From Argopecten irradians (lineage: Eukaryota > Mollusca > Bivalvia > Pectinida > Pectinidae): DNA of 64,000 nucleotides. Location of the stretch: contig NC_091134.1 of NCBI RefSeq assembly GCF_041381155.1, forward strand, positions 30,943,540-31,007,539, in the 5' to 3' direction. Numbering within the stretch: the first letter of the stretch is position 1; every line of letters starts with the position of its first letter. Positions 1-10,160 of this stretch are shown here, one piece after another. The position numbers were made by a program, and so were the translations under genes. The notes beneath the pieces are model-generated. The model did not search any database, had not been told where the DNA came from, and saw nothing but the letters and a program-made list of their open reading frames with translations.

Positions 1-790
1 CATTCCGGGACCAGGGTAGGCAATATGAGAGCCACCCTCTTGATCATAGAAATGTGCAAGGTTTCTCGGTACTAGGAAATTATACCGCACGGACAGCCGT
101 GAGAGTATCCAACAAAAAAAAAATCTGACGGGGATGGTTGAGCGATTTAAACAAACATTGCAGCAGATGGTTTGAGTGCATATGTCCAAGCTCATCAAAA
201 GATTGGGAGCCATAAGCCATATGTATCTGATGGCAATATCGCCCCTCTGCTATATACGAAACACAGGGGGGCTTCTCTCCACACATGTTAATGTTTGGAA
301 GAGGGAAGTCATCCTCACACCCTTAAGTCTGATCTACGAGTTGCCAGAGGAAGCCAGGGATGTTCTTCGGAGTGAGTGGGCTTGGCAAATTACGTGAAAG
401 GTTGGAAGAGGCACATAGACAAACGCGTGCTTTCACGAAACAGTCCGTACAGAGGCAAAAGCGGTACCATGACTCAAAACTTCAGTGGGATAAGTTTGAA
501 CAGGGTGACATGGTGTATGTGTATTTTCCTATGAGGAAAGTGGGTAAATCTCCAAAGCTGATGAGCTTTTGGAAAGGACCATACACTATTGTTTCAAAGT
601 TGTCCGAGGTCACCTACAAGGTTCGCCGTGGCGATGGAAAGATCCTGGGAAGTCCATGTTGATAGACTCAAGAGATGTAAGTCTCAGGGACTAGGGGAAC
701 CAGCTGTTGGGACAAGGTTCTGTCCAGGTAGTCAAGATACAGCTGTTGGACAAGGGTTTTGGGAAGGTGATATAATGACAAGTCGGTCAT
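1..790 (+). pseudogene. Ty3/gypsy retrotransposon integrase C-terminal region (decayed)
   Basis: The integrase end of a Ty3/gypsy pol gene, which would insert retrotransposon cDNA into chromosomes. Around 133-172 the frame reads GMVERFKQTLQQM, matching the conserved motif at the end of the integrase catalytic core. Positions 360-640 encode a basic helical stretch (REKLEEAHRQTR-like) followed by FWKGPYTIVSKL, the GPY/F module of chromoviral and other gypsy integrases. The reading frame then continues in another phase as VHVDRLKRC, the usual last motif of these polyproteins, so there is a frameshift near 635-650. Further shifts break the part between 170 and 360. The 5' part of the element lies outside the window. 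It is a dead copy. Family assignment to Ty3/gypsy is firm; the lineage within it is not determined. Confidence 0.85.
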
Positions 791-821
791 GAGTGACACT
801 GATGAAATCGAGTGTCCAGAC

Positions 822-833
822 AAGGGCGGGGAG
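822..833 (+). other. Polypurine tract of the gypsy element
   Basis: The string AAGGGCGGGGAG directly precedes TGTTGAAG. A purine run abutting a TG dinucleotide just after pol is the usual arrangement for plus-strand priming at the start of a 3' LTR. Confidence 0.6.
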
Positions 834-1030
834 TGTTGAAGTTGTCGAGGAATGTACTAGGTCAGGAGAGAAATACTAGGAAACCTGGGTGGCTTTCTGA
901 CTCATGTTCTGTAGATAGGTGGCAGGAAGATTGTTAAATACCTGTAACCATAAACCATGTATAATCTGGGTGGGGGGGGAAGGAAATCAATATGTAAACT
1001 AATTTCGCTTTCGTATACTTTCAGCGAGGA

Positions 1031-1409
1031 ATGCCAAACACCAAGGTTACAAAGAGGAAACCTGGCATGGCCTGTCCACTGTGCTTCGCAAGGTTTGGAA
1101 CACAGGAGGCTTGGGAAAACTCATCTGATAATGTGCGGGAAAGAGACCAGGGAGAAGAAGCAGTTTGAGTGCCCACACTGTGACTTCGCCACCGCAAGAC
1201 AGATCCTGTTAAACCGACATGTGGCACGGAGGCACGGTCCCTCGCCAAAGGACGACACAGGAGATGATAGTGATTGGCTCCGGACGGATCCAGGTTCCAT
1301 GCCGCAGTTCACGGGTGCTGTAAGTGGAACTGATCATGAGTCAAGGGATCTTGAGATTGGTAGGACTTTCTCGAAGCCCACGCGTCCCCATGCCTGTGTC
1401 GGCTCCTAA
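1031..1409 (+). pseudogene. C2H2 zinc-finger ORF fragment, frameshifted
   Basis: One frame encodes ECPHCDFATARQILLNRHVA followed by RRH, a full C2H2 finger with spacing C-x2-C-x12-H-x4-H (first Cys near 1,170). About 100 bp upstream a different frame, starting at the ATG at 1,031, encodes MACPLCFARFG, the cysteine half of another finger. The two halves are out of phase, so the original reading frame has been broken by an indel between about 1,090 and 1,165. The pattern suggests a degraded DNA-binding or element-encoded accessory protein. It sits immediately downstream of the gypsy polypurine tract. I cannot tell whether it belonged to the retroelement or to a host gene. Confidence 0.45.
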
Positions 1410-1548
1410 ACGCTGCAAAACCAATGAAGGGGGCGGTTTCTTGCCGAAGGAATCGTTGATTTCTCTCCTCAGTCCGGCTGTGCTAGGGGGAAAAGGATAC
1501 ATTTTGTAGCAGTAGGGGATCGGTAGCATCGGTGTCCGCTCCAGCTGA

Positions 1549-1740
1549 ACCTACACAGGATGGTACCAGGGGTACTGTGGAATAAGTGTATGGAAAGCCA
1601 GGGTAATCGACGAAGCATCAGTACTCAGACAACTGCTCAGCCTCGTAGAAGGACCAACAAGGTTACCACCCACCAAGTTTGTGGACGGAATGCAGATTGT
1701 GTCAGAGGAAATCACCGAGTGGGACGAGTACGTCGACTAA
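1549..1740 (+). pseudogene. Short open frame, unknown product
   Basis: A 63-codon frame opens after the stop at 1,546 and closes with TAA at 1,738-1,740. It has no internal ATG near its start. The composition looks protein-like: YCGISVWKARVIDEASVL near the start and SEEITEWDEYVD at the end. It lies downstream of the zinc-finger remnant and could be the last part of the same broken frame. No family is recognised. Confidence 0.3.
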
Positions 1741-2111
1741 CTGATCAAATTTACAGATTGGATAAAGTGATGGTAATTGCTCTTTGAGTGAAAAAAAAAG
1801 AAGAGAAAAGAAACTTGATACCTTTGTTTGTTTTTTATTGTGTATTGGTGAAGTAACCATATGCATGAGATAAAGCTTGGAAACAGATCTTACTTTGTTG
1901 AGTTATATATTTTTACCATAAAAAAAAAAAATGCGGGACGCATTTGCTCGGAGGCGTGGGTAATGTGACAGAAATAGGTCGCCCACAGTTAAGTTATTTT
2001 GTATATATAGCTGAATGGTTCATTTGAAGACCATAACCTACTTATATCAGCACTGGTTCGGTTGATCAACAATATCAGCTTGGCTTGAGTATAATGCAAT
2101 GGTGCATTCTG

Positions 2112-2178
2112 ATTGGCTGAAATCTGATTGGTTGATGCTGACTATAAAAGTGGAGAACCCAGCTCCCCAGCATCATTC
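2112..2178 (+). promoter_or_regulatory. CCAAT/TATA promoter block
   Basis: Two inverted CCAAT boxes (ATTGG at 2,112-2,116 and 2,127-2,131) are followed by TATAAAA at 2,143-2,149. The cytosine-rich CAGCATCATTCC near 2,169 suits an initiator about 25-30 bp downstream. The arrangement resembles a polymerase II core promoter, plausibly the U3 promoter of the gypsy LTR. Confidence 0.5.
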
Positions 2179-2288
2179 CTGCTCCAGCTTTTCAAGTGGA
2201 CACTACTATATATAGCGCTGACGCAATAACAAAGGTAAATCCAGTAATACCCCCAAGGCATACCAGGTGCTAAGAGTACTGAGGATAA

Positions 2289-2610
2289 GTGTACAGAGTG
2301 CACAGGCACAGGGTACATGGTGTAAAGGAGTACAGGGTGCATAGGCACAGGGTACATACCAGTACAGGGTGCACAGGTACAGGGTACAGGGGGTGTGTAA
2401 GTGTACAGGGTGCACAGACACAGGGGACATACCAGTGCAGGGTGCACAGGCACATGATACATACCAGTACAGGGTGCACAGGCACAGGGTACAGGGTATA
2501 AGGGTACAAGGTGCACGTCACAGAGTACAGGGTGCATAGGTGTACATGGTTAACAGATACAGAGTACACAGCAGTACAGGGTGCATAGGTACAGAGTGCT
2601 GGCACAGTGT
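2289..2610 (+). repeat. Imperfect minisatellite, about 20-33 bp units
   Basis: Repeats of the word ACAGGGTGCACAGGCACAGG alternate with GGTACATACCAGT-like spacers. Several long frames on both strands arise only from the repeat and are not genes. Confidence 0.85.
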
Positions 2611-2869
2611 ATAGTAGGCTATTGTTGTTTGATCACTTAGTACATATTTCTTTCTATCTGTATGTTGTTCATTGAGTAACTGTGAGGTACACAGTGCATG
2701 TTTCTTTCTTTGTTCACATGTCATAGGGATTTGTTATGTGTTGGTCAAGGTAGACCAGCGGTTCCTTTGTATATATTCGCTACCGCTAACACCCCAACCC
2801 AGGAAAAGACCTGGTAGGAAGTACAAATACAGTCACCAGGTAAACAAGTTTCGTGACCGCTGACTGCAG

Positions 2870-4038
2870 TAGGTTTCTTATACAATATCATGTACATGAC
2901 ATTTCTTATTACAAAATGGAAATACTGTACAAGTAAAGATGATTATGTTTATAGTTTGATTTTGTGGCTGATGTCTCGATGTCTCCTGGTCTGACTTGTC
3001 TTATCGGTCAGTACCTCGACTGTACTTAAAATCCGAGTCTTCCGGTGGAAATCCAAGTGGTTGATCCATCATCAGCTGATAGGATTAAACTTAAACTGGA
3101 TAAACCAAAAGAGTGTCTTAAAGACTTATCTATAGCCACATTAAAACTACTTAGTGAATCACACTCGTTCAACAATATATAGTTACATCATAAAATTATT
3201 CTCGCTCATTGTAATATAGAAAAACATCGGTATTATTAGAACGAATAAAAATGATTTACTAAAAACTGCGATCATATAAAAAGAATACCAAAGCATACCG
3301 CGAGAACATATTAAGTGTAAGTAATACCAATTATAAATTCATTCTAATGTTCCGTTTTAAAGCAACTATCTGAAGACACGAACATGTTATATGGAATCGA
3401 TAAGACATCTTTGAAATAAGGTCATGTGGCTGATTTTTCAAATAACCTGTATCGCTACTTATACTTTTGTTTAACATTAGAGTGTTATAAATGATATTTG
3501 TGTTATTTTTAGAGTAACACTGTAGATATACAGCACCGATGTGATAAGCCGTCCGCGGGAGATACGAGATAACACCAATAGGTACAGAAATGTAAGGAAT
3601 ACGGCAGACACTTGTTGAAATATGATTGTTTTATCATGGAGTGTTAGAATATATCAGGTCAGTATCTGGTGTGATTCCATCGCTAGATTTACACCTACAA
3701 AATGGTAATACTGATATCTACTTTATCTTGGTGCGTGATATAGTCGAACATTGACACCTCCCATGTGACATTTTCGTACTTAAACAGTTTTTAATGTTTA
3801 TATTGAAAAAAAATCCGTGTGAATTAACATATGACATACGAGACGAAGCTTGAAAGGAGATTGATTGTCTAATGAATTAGATGACGTTTTTTATTTAGCA
3901 GATTCTACTATCTAATGACACAATACACTAATAGACGTTAGAATTTTTTTTTTACGAAAACAGCTGTTAGCAATTAATTTGATTTTATTTTTTTCAACAA
4001 ATGCAAACAAAATTAAAAAAATAAAACTACAAAATATC
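2870..4038. other. Intergenic AT-rich DNA, nothing assigned
   Basis: No coding frame, tRNA or clear repeat was recognised. There are several A/T homopolymer runs. Confidence 0.5.
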
Positions 4039-4110
4039 TTCCCAAGCGGGGAATCGAACCCCGGCCGCCGCGGTGAGAGCGCGGAATCCTAACCACTAGA
4101 CCACTTGGGA
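4039..4110 (-). tRNA. tRNA-Glu (anticodon CTC)
   Basis: Seventy-two bases on the minus strand fold as a complete cloverleaf. The acceptor arm TCCCAAG pairs with CTTGGGA, with discriminator A at 4,039. The anticodon stem CCGCG/CGCGG encloses loop CTCTCAC, giving anticodon CTC. The T arm GGGG-TTCGATT-CCCC contains the B box, and GTGGTCTAGTGG in the D arm is the A box. No intron. A near-identical gene lies at 10,161-10,232 in a duplicated segment. Confidence 0.93.
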
Positions 4111-4550
4111 CATACGCAATACAAGGTGACTACACTTGTTCTTTTCATGTAACCAAAAGTTAGTATGCTAGGTTTTGGCTAACTAGATGTTAACAAATAT
4201 TTTCTGTGTCATTGATAATGCAGCGTTATTTTAAGTCATTTGTTACTGTAAATAATAATAATGCATATAAACGTACATCAACTTGCTCCATCTAAATATA
4301 GACCGCAGGGATACAGAAGGGAGGGTCTAGGACTACTGTTTACATGTTTACTAGCCTAAATCTGAACGAAGTGTAATTGCAATTCATTCTCAAATAAATT
4401 TAATACGTGGATATACAATTTTGAAGAGTATATATTTTGAATATTATATATGGATTCAGTTTATATATTTGACCGATTTTTTCTTTCGTATAGAAAGTAT
4501 TTATATATATAATATATAGGCCCTATTTATAAAAAACGATAAAAATGCAT

Positions 4551-4617
4551 TCGCACGCGAGGAGTCGAACCCCTGTCGCCGCGATGAGAGCACGGACTCA
4601 TGCCCACTTGACCAATA
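4551..4617 (-). pseudogene. tRNA-Glu pseudogene
   Basis: On the minus strand this stretch keeps GTGCTCTCATCGCGGCG and GGGGTTCGACTCC, recognisably the anticodon and T arms of the intact tRNA-Glu genes here. The acceptor stem no longer pairs and the D arm is altered. It sits 440 bp from the intact gene at 4,039. The 3' part of an equivalent pseudogene occurs at about 10,900-10,925. Confidence 0.7.
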
Positions 4618-5099
4618 AAAGGTATTTCAACTGTACTCGTCCGATTATTATTTTTAAATTAAGATTTTTCTTAATAATGAGCATTAAATTGTAGATCAAG
4701 TATATATATTTTACCGACTTTATCTTCAACAATTGTTTTTGTCCGCTAAACATGCCAATCGACTGTTAAACTGTTATTCTGCCTAGAAATATGCATGTAT
4801 AGGCGTGCTTATAGGAATACCACCGTTTATGTACAAATGTACAATGTAAGCTTAGTTAATTTCTGTTTTGAAATATTGGGTAGACTGCGTTATATCCAAC
4901 AATGTGTAATGAATGTTGTAATACGTAATACAGACTGGCTAATAAACTGCAATCACTAACTATATCACTGGAACCGTACAGAACACCGTTAGATTGAAGC
5001 TTTATAAACACAACTCTTGTTTGTAGACAAAAGTCTATTTACTTATGATATATACTGGTTCTTGATGATAATCACATAAAACGAGTATTGTTTTAACAT
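4618..5099. other. Intergenic, nothing assigned
   Basis: AT-rich sequence without coding potential or recognisable elements. Confidence 0.4.
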
Positions 5100-5108
5100 A
5101 ACGCCCAC

Positions 5109-5426
5109 CATCCTCGATACTCCAGGGGTTCCGATCACTTACGATCTCTACACCCCTGGACTATCTTGTAGTAAAACTGGAGGCAACATAACAGAACAGG
5201 TAATTTAGTCCTTTGATGTACATCAAAAGAGCCGTATAACGGTACACTGTGGTTGACTGTGTGGCTTTGAAGTTGGGCGTCGCTCTCTCTGTAGTCTTCG
5301 AAGGAAATCTTTGAAGGTCTGTGATTGGTTCAGATCTGTTCACCTGAGCTGCCTTCATTTTTACTATGAGATAGTCCAGGGGTGTAGAGATCGTAAGTGA
5401 TCGGAACCCCTGGAGAATCGAGGATA
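5109..5426. mobile_element. Mutator-like MITE, 318 bp, with 9-bp target duplication
   Basis: Terminal inverted repeats of about 58 bp (5,109-5,166 and 5,369-5,426) begin (C/T)ATCCTCGAT and contain CTCCAGGGGTTCCGATCA. The 9-bp word AACGCCCAC flanks both ends (5,100-5,108 and 5,427-5,435). Nine-base duplications with long inverted ends are typical of Mutator-like elements. No transposase is encoded. Two shorter relatives lie at 32,131 and 48,032. Confidence 0.88.
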
Positions 5427-5435
5427 AACGCCCAC

Positions 5436-6079
5436 GTACATAGCATGTATTGTACTCTGCGGTGGAATTTATTTTCTTTTATTCCAAGCAAAAATAACAC
5501 ACATTTCAATGACGAAAGGAATTAAGGACGGACATTTGGAATCAGAATCGTTTCCAGTTTGTCAGACTTTATTTTCTATAATCAACAATTCAACACTTTA
5601 TGTCCGGCGCTACACTTACTCGCCAACATTATGCACAAGCAGTTATCTCCGACAATTACATTTGATTTCTCTTTGATTTGAAATAAATTGCTATTTAGAG
5701 CTGTTTGACACCTATCGACTTACTCGAATCAGAGAGGTCTCTTCTCTAAGGAATGATGTTAAATGTTTACGTCACAGTTTGTCTGTCAATAAAGATAAGT
5801 TTCATTGGTCTGCCAAAGGTCGACGTCATAACAGGTATGTACGTTAAAATAGCTATAGATAACTTGTTTGTCCATGGAGGTGTTACTAATCACCAACACT
5901 GATTGTTGCAGATAGTTCTGGGTCGAAGAATACATCCCCAGTATCTCGCAGACAAGTGCTACTGATTCATACTAAATTCCAATAGTGCATTATGCAGTAG
6001 TTTTATATCTTAGTGGGTAGGACGATAAAATTATAACAATGCATAATTGTAAAAGGCGTCTAAATTTAGGATATTATCT
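5436..6079. other. Intergenic, nothing assigned
   Basis: No coding frame or repeat recognised. Confidence 0.4.
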
Positions 6080-6290
6080 TTTGTCTAGAGTCTCCCTTAA
6101 TACCACCTTACTGTCGAGTTGAGCGCTTGTCGTCCCTGTGAGGAAAGCTTTGGGATCTGTAACTAGGCCAAGACACACCTTAGTCTGTAAAAGTGGTAGT
6201 TTCTTGCCCCTGTTTAGCGCTCAGTATTGAGGGAGTGGGACGACTGGTTTGCCTGTTGTCAGTATTATGTGGGGCATTAGTCGGTGTATA
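6080..6290 (+). repeat. Interspersed repeat fragment of mollusc type
   Basis: The segment contains GTCGTCCCTGTGAGGAAAGC and GAGGGAGTGGGACGACTGG. I remember this pattern as a high-copy repeat in bivalve genomes, but could not check it here. It has no coding potential. Confidence 0.45.
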
Positions 6291-6605
6291 CGAGTTCAAC
6301 TATTACAAAGATGCACACCACAACATTAACATACTCGGTTTCTTAAAACGCACACGCACTTCACATACTCAAACACTGCATACACGAGAGGCAGTCATCA
6401 ATTAACCTAATAAACAAGACCAAAACATTGCAATCACGGGAGACGGTCTTTAATCAACAGCCTAAGCTGTTATTAGGACGTAAAGCCAATTTAAACAACA
6501 AACTTTTTAATTTTCTATGGCAACACTTTACCTTACTCTCTCCTTAAAATCTTAAAAAAGCAACGTATACCGTTCTCAAAAACTTTAGATACAGTAAAAT
6601 GATAG

Positions 6606-6656
6606 TTCAGGCTCCAGTCTCTTTGGAGGCGTGGGTTAGAATCCCACCGTTGCCAA
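6606..6656 (+). pseudogene. 3' half of a tRNA-Leu (CAG-like)
   Basis: The sequence runs from the anticodon loop (TTCAGG) through a long variable arm (CTCCAGTCTCTTTGGAGG) to a T arm (GTGGGTTAGAATCCCAC) and the acceptor end GTTGCCA. This is the layout of a class II tRNA-Leu. The 5' half (acceptor strand, D arm and A box) is absent upstream, so it is a fragment. Confidence 0.7.
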
Positions 6657-6956
6657 CAAATATACGCGCAAAGGCAGGACCAAAACACGCACCCAAGAGC
6701 AGGCCGCGCTCGACGTTGCGATACGCAGATACCACTATGAAATAACGTTTTGAGCGATATTTAATCGCGTTACGCCAACGCTTACCAGGCTAAGGATAGA
6801 AGTTGATGACTCTTCAATGGTTATGTATCACAAGCGGTTAATGTATGTGTTGGGTTTTGTATGTGCGAATTTGTTGAACTTCTTCGCCAGGACGCAACAT
6901 TTTGCATGAAGATAATAAACATAACCCATCAAAAAGCTGGCATCAACCCGGTTTTT

Positions 6957-8389
6957 AGGTCACCTGAGACGAAGTCTCAAGTGACCTATTCTAATCGCCT
7001 TTTGTCCGTCGTCGTGCGTCGTGCGTCGTGCGTCGTCCGTCGTCCGTCGTGCGTCGTCCGTCGTATGTCCGTTAACAATTTACATTTTCGACTTCTCCTC
7101 TAAAACTGCTGAAGCAATTTCAATGAAATTTTGCACAAACCTTCTAAGGCATAAGGCCAATCAAAATTGTGAATTATATGGTCCCCACCCCCCAGGGGGC
7201 TGTGGGAGGGGCCAAAAGGGGTAAAATTGAGTAAAATTTCAAAAATCTTCTTCTCTACTCACAGATGTGGTAGAATCAAATACTCTTCATAGATAGAAAG
7301 GTCTTAAGGTCCTTTACAAAAATTGTGAATTATATGACCCTGGGGTCTCGCGTTTCCCCCTGGGGAGGGGGTCAAGTTTACTATAGTTTATATAGGGAAA
7401 ACACATTTATGAGCATGTTTTGCTCAATTTTCATTGGGAACGACTCAAACTTGGTTAGAATTATTAGCCTGAGATAGCATTTTAATATCATATCCACATT
7501 GGTCCTGGCCGACCCCCTAGGGGCAGAGGGGTGGGGCTAAAAAAGGGTCAAATAGGCTAAAACTTCAAAAATCTTCTTCTGAAATTCTGGAAATGGTAGA
7601 ATCAAATACTTTTCATAAATAGAAAGGTCTTAAGGTCCTTTACAAAAATTGTGAATTATATGACCCTGGGGTCTCATGTTTCCCCCTGGGGAGGGGGATC
7701 AAGTTTACTATAGATTATATAGGGAAAACACATTTATGAGCATTTTTTGCTCAATTTTCATTGGAAACGAGTCAAACTTGGTTAGAATTATTAGCCTGAG
7801 ATAGCATTTTAATATCATATCCACATTGGTCCTGGCCGACCCCCTGGGGGCAGAGGGGCGGGGCTAAAAAAAGGGTCAAATAGGCTAAAACTTCAAAAAT
7901 CTTCTTCTGAAATTCTGGAAATGGTAGAATCAAATACTTTTCATAAATAGAAAGGTCTTAAGGTCCTTTACAAAATTTGTGAATTATATGACCCTAGGGT
8001 CTCGCGTTTCCCCTTGGGGAGGGGGTCAAGTTTACTATAGTTTATATAGGAAAAACACATTAATGAGCATTTTTTGCTCAATTTCCATAGGAAATGAGTC
8101 AAACTTGGTTAGAATTATTAGCCTGAGATAGCATTTTAATATCATATCCACATTGGTCCTGGCCGATCCCCTGGGGGCAGAGGGCGGGGCAAAAAAAGGG
8201 TCAAATAGGCTAAAACTTCAAAAATCTTCTAAAATTCTGGATATAGTGGAATCAAATAATTATAGATGGAAAGGTCTTAAGGTGTATTATAAAAATTTTG
8301 AATTATATGACCTTGGGGTCTCACGTTACCCTCCGGGGAGGGGGTCAAGTTTACTTTAGTTTTTATATAGGAAAAAACATATTTGTGAA
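6957..8389 (+). mobile_element. 1.4-kb repeat element flanked by a 30-bp direct repeat
   Basis: An identical 30-bp word containing AAAAAGCTGGCATCAACCCG occurs at 6,927-6,956 and 8,390-8,419 and brackets the insert. The insert opens with a hairpin built on GAGACGAAGTCTC (outer arms GGTCAC/GTGACC), then a CGTCCGTCGTG-rich stretch (7,003-7,070), then about three copies of a 326-bp tandem repeat. It has no open reading frame of note. I remember the left-end hairpin plus CGTC run as a frequent bivalve repeat. The class is unknown; a 30-bp duplication is too long for ordinary DNA transposons. Confidence 0.75.
7290..8389 (+). repeat. Tandem repeat, about 326-bp unit, roughly 3.3 copies
   Basis: The word AAAGGTCTTAAGGT recurs at about 7,297, 7,623, 7,951 and 8,270, giving periods of 326, 328 and 319 bp. 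Each unit has a GACCCTGGGGTCTC block, a CCCTGGGGAGGGGGTC block and a GGCCGACCCCCTGGGGGCAG-like block. A lone partial unit occurs at 56,736-56,815. Confidence 0.9.
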
Positions 8390-8419
8390 CATCAAAAAGC
8401 TGGCATCAACCCGGTTTTT

Positions 8420-9101
8420 CAATTAGCTGTCATATATAACACTGTGGAGCGGTTGGATTTTATCCTCACTCTGCCTAAATTTCACTTTTCATTTGAAATA
8501 AAATAGGAATGCTCCAATAAGTACCAAACGTTAATTGTATAAATACATATACACTAATATGCCACTATAACTTGAAGTAGATTTAGTTGCAGCTACTGTC
8601 AACCTTTTGGATGGATAGAGTGCGCTGTTTGGTGTCTTTGGTGGCCTAATCATCCAAAAAGTTTTAGTTTTTCAATTGGGAAACATTCCAAGGTTACCTT
8701 TCGTTACAAGATGTTTTCATAATTAACGCATAACGGACAATGTGCATTCTGAAGCAACATTTCTTTATAAAGTTATATTACAAGTAAAGAAAGTTTTCTA
8801 CCATAAATGCTGATAAGCTGTCTCTAAGCTATGCCAATATTATCGTTTAGCATCGATATGTATATCTACGAGGAACAAACGAATATCGATCCAACAATAC
8901 GATTGTAGAAGCTCAAAGACAAAAATTAGCCAAATTACTTAAAAAATAATAATAATAAAATAAAAAATGTACGGAAATTAATAAAAAGTACAAAGACAAT
9001 GATGATGGAGTTCAGGAAGCAAAAGCGCACTCTGTCTCTTTTTATAACCGTTTTAGTCAAATCAGCGTCAAACCACAATGTAAAACAAGAATCATAAGTC
9101 A
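8420..9101. other. Intergenic; includes flank shared with the tRNA-Glu duplication
   Basis: Mostly unassigned. Positions 9,005-9,090 (GTCAAACCACAATGTAAAAC) match 10,950-11,045, so they belong to the duplicated tRNA-Glu unit. Confidence 0.5.
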
Positions 9102-9130
9102 ATGGGACTATAAAAACACGGAAAAAATAT

Positions 9131-9181
9131 TTCACAAGCGGGGAATCAAACCCCGGCCGCCACGGTGAGAGCGCGGAATCC
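9131..9181 (-). pseudogene. 3' fragment of tRNA-Glu created by a LINE insertion
   Basis: This is the anticodon-to-acceptor part of tRNA-Glu on the minus strand, ending abruptly at the poly-T of the LINE at 9,182. It forms part of an 80-bp direct repeat (9,102-9,181) matching 10,132-10,211 with four mismatches, three of them inside the tRNA portion. The fragment lacks the acceptor 5' strand and D arm. Confidence 0.88.
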
Positions 9182-10131
9182 TTTTTTTTTTTTTTTTTCC
9201 AAGGATAAAAATAATTTTATTTTTCCCGTCAATAGGGCCCCGGGGGTTGGGTCCCCCGAGGTTCCTCACAAAACAAACAAATAAAAATAATCATAAAAAC
9301 ATCTGCACTAATACTGTAAATACAGGCAATACATAATCATAGGACTCACAACTTCGTAAATAGTTTTAAAAAATAATTTGAATATCACAGTCGTCTAGTA
9401 CGATAATATCATTTGAAGAGATGAAATACTTTATGAAAAAAGCTCTTTTATGCGTACTTATAAAATAATGAAAAATATATCGAACAAAACGTTTGAACGT
9501 GAATTTGAAAAAATTGATAATATCCACATTTCCTTCATTGCACATGACAATATTCCTTCTTTTAAAAACACAAAATCGGGCAACACTTAAGGTAAAGTTA
9601 ACTACATGATGATTTACATTCTTCCACTTCTCATAAAATCCAAGCAATATCAAACGATGCCAGTCTATACCATTTCTGTTTTCATCACTAGTACCAGAAA
9701 AAAACTTTTTGACAAAATCATTAAAAAACACATAAAATTCATTTAATTTGGGACAATCTAAAAACAAGTGCCATAACGTTTCCGTTGCCTGTTTACAGAC
9801 AGGACATACATTCGTATCCGAAATTCCACATCTAAATAATTTGTCGCGTGTGAATATAGAATTATGAGCAACCTTAAAATGCACTTCCGCTACTTCGACT
9901 GGATAATTTGGGGCATGGATTATACTAAATACGCGCTCGACCTGATTATCCGGAAACCTACTTCCCCAAAACTGTAGGGCAACAGGTGCAACGAATGTCC
10001 CACTCAACAGTACCGCATAAATATCACGTGTGGATCGTGGTGACACGCGCGTGCCGTCAGGCCTTTGTAGCGTAACAACGGGATCTACGGCACATGTTTT
10101 TTCATAACAGTAATTGAGAATACTTGTACTT
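9182..10131 (-). mobile_element. 5'-truncated LINE inserted in a tRNA-Glu gene
   Basis: The element ends in a poly-A tail (T17 at 9,182-9,198 on this strand) after a short 3' UTR. It contains the C-terminal part of a LINE ORF2 on the minus strand. Its 5' end is truncated at 10,131. An 80-bp target duplication brackets it (9,102-9,181 and 10,132-10,211), so an intact tRNA-Glu gene survives upstream and a 3' fragment lies downstream. LINE and tRNA have the same orientation. Confidence 0.88.
9366..10130 (-). CDS. LINE ORF2 C-terminal fragment with zf-RVT domain
   Basis: The frame is open from the truncation point (near 10,130) to the stop at 9,366; no true ATG starts it. It encodes the tail of a non-LTR retrotransposon polyprotein, whose full form reverse-transcribes element RNA at a nicked target. 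The zinc-binding reverse-transcriptase tail is clear: AEVHFKVAHNSIFTRDKLFR, then CPVCKQATETLWHLFLDCP with the C-x2-C...H-x4-C ligands. About 120 hydrophobic and basic residues follow. The reverse transcriptase core and endonuclease are missing. The uninterrupted frame suggests a fairly recent insertion, but the four mismatches between the target duplications show it is not brand new. The clade cannot be decided from the tail. Confidence 0.8.
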   Translation of the reverse strand, partial: STSILNYCYEKTCAVDPVVTLQRPDGTRVSPRSTRDIYAVLLSGTFVAPVALQFWGSRFPDNQVERVFSIIHAPNYPVEVAEVHFKVAHNSIFTRDKLFRCGISDTNVCPVCKQATETLWHLFLDCPKLNEFYVFFNDFVKKFFSGTSDENRNGIDWHRLILLGFYEKWKNVNHHVVNFTLSVARFCVFKRRNIVMCNEGNVDIINFFKFTFKRFVRYIFHYFISTHKRAFFIKYFISSNDIIVLDDCDIQIIF

Positions 10132-10160
10132 ATGGGACTATAAAAACATGGAAAAAATAT

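Larger units (their letters stand above)
834..2240 (+). repeat. Probable 3' LTR of the gypsy element (right end uncertain)
   Basis: The 5' edge is set by the polypurine tract and by TGTTGAAG at 834. The right edge is an estimate. A promoter-like block at 2,112-2,180 would suit the U3/R boundary, but no matching 5' LTR exists in the window to prove the limits. The interval also contains two ORF remnants (listed separately), which would be unusual inside an LTR. It may instead be a short LTR followed by unrelated DNA. Confidence 0.35.

Noticed and set aside
2142..2605. Cysteine/proline-rich frames of 74-131 codons on the minus strand
   Set aside because: They are translations of the CACAGG minisatellite, with open frames in more than one phase.
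5161..5358. 65-codon frame inside the Mutator-like MITE
   Set aside because: Lies within a non-autonomous element and has no transposase motif.
8560..8680. Possible inverted repeat (CCTTTTGGATGG/CATCCAAAAAG)
   Set aside because: Arms are only about 12 bp and imperfect; not distinguishable from chance.
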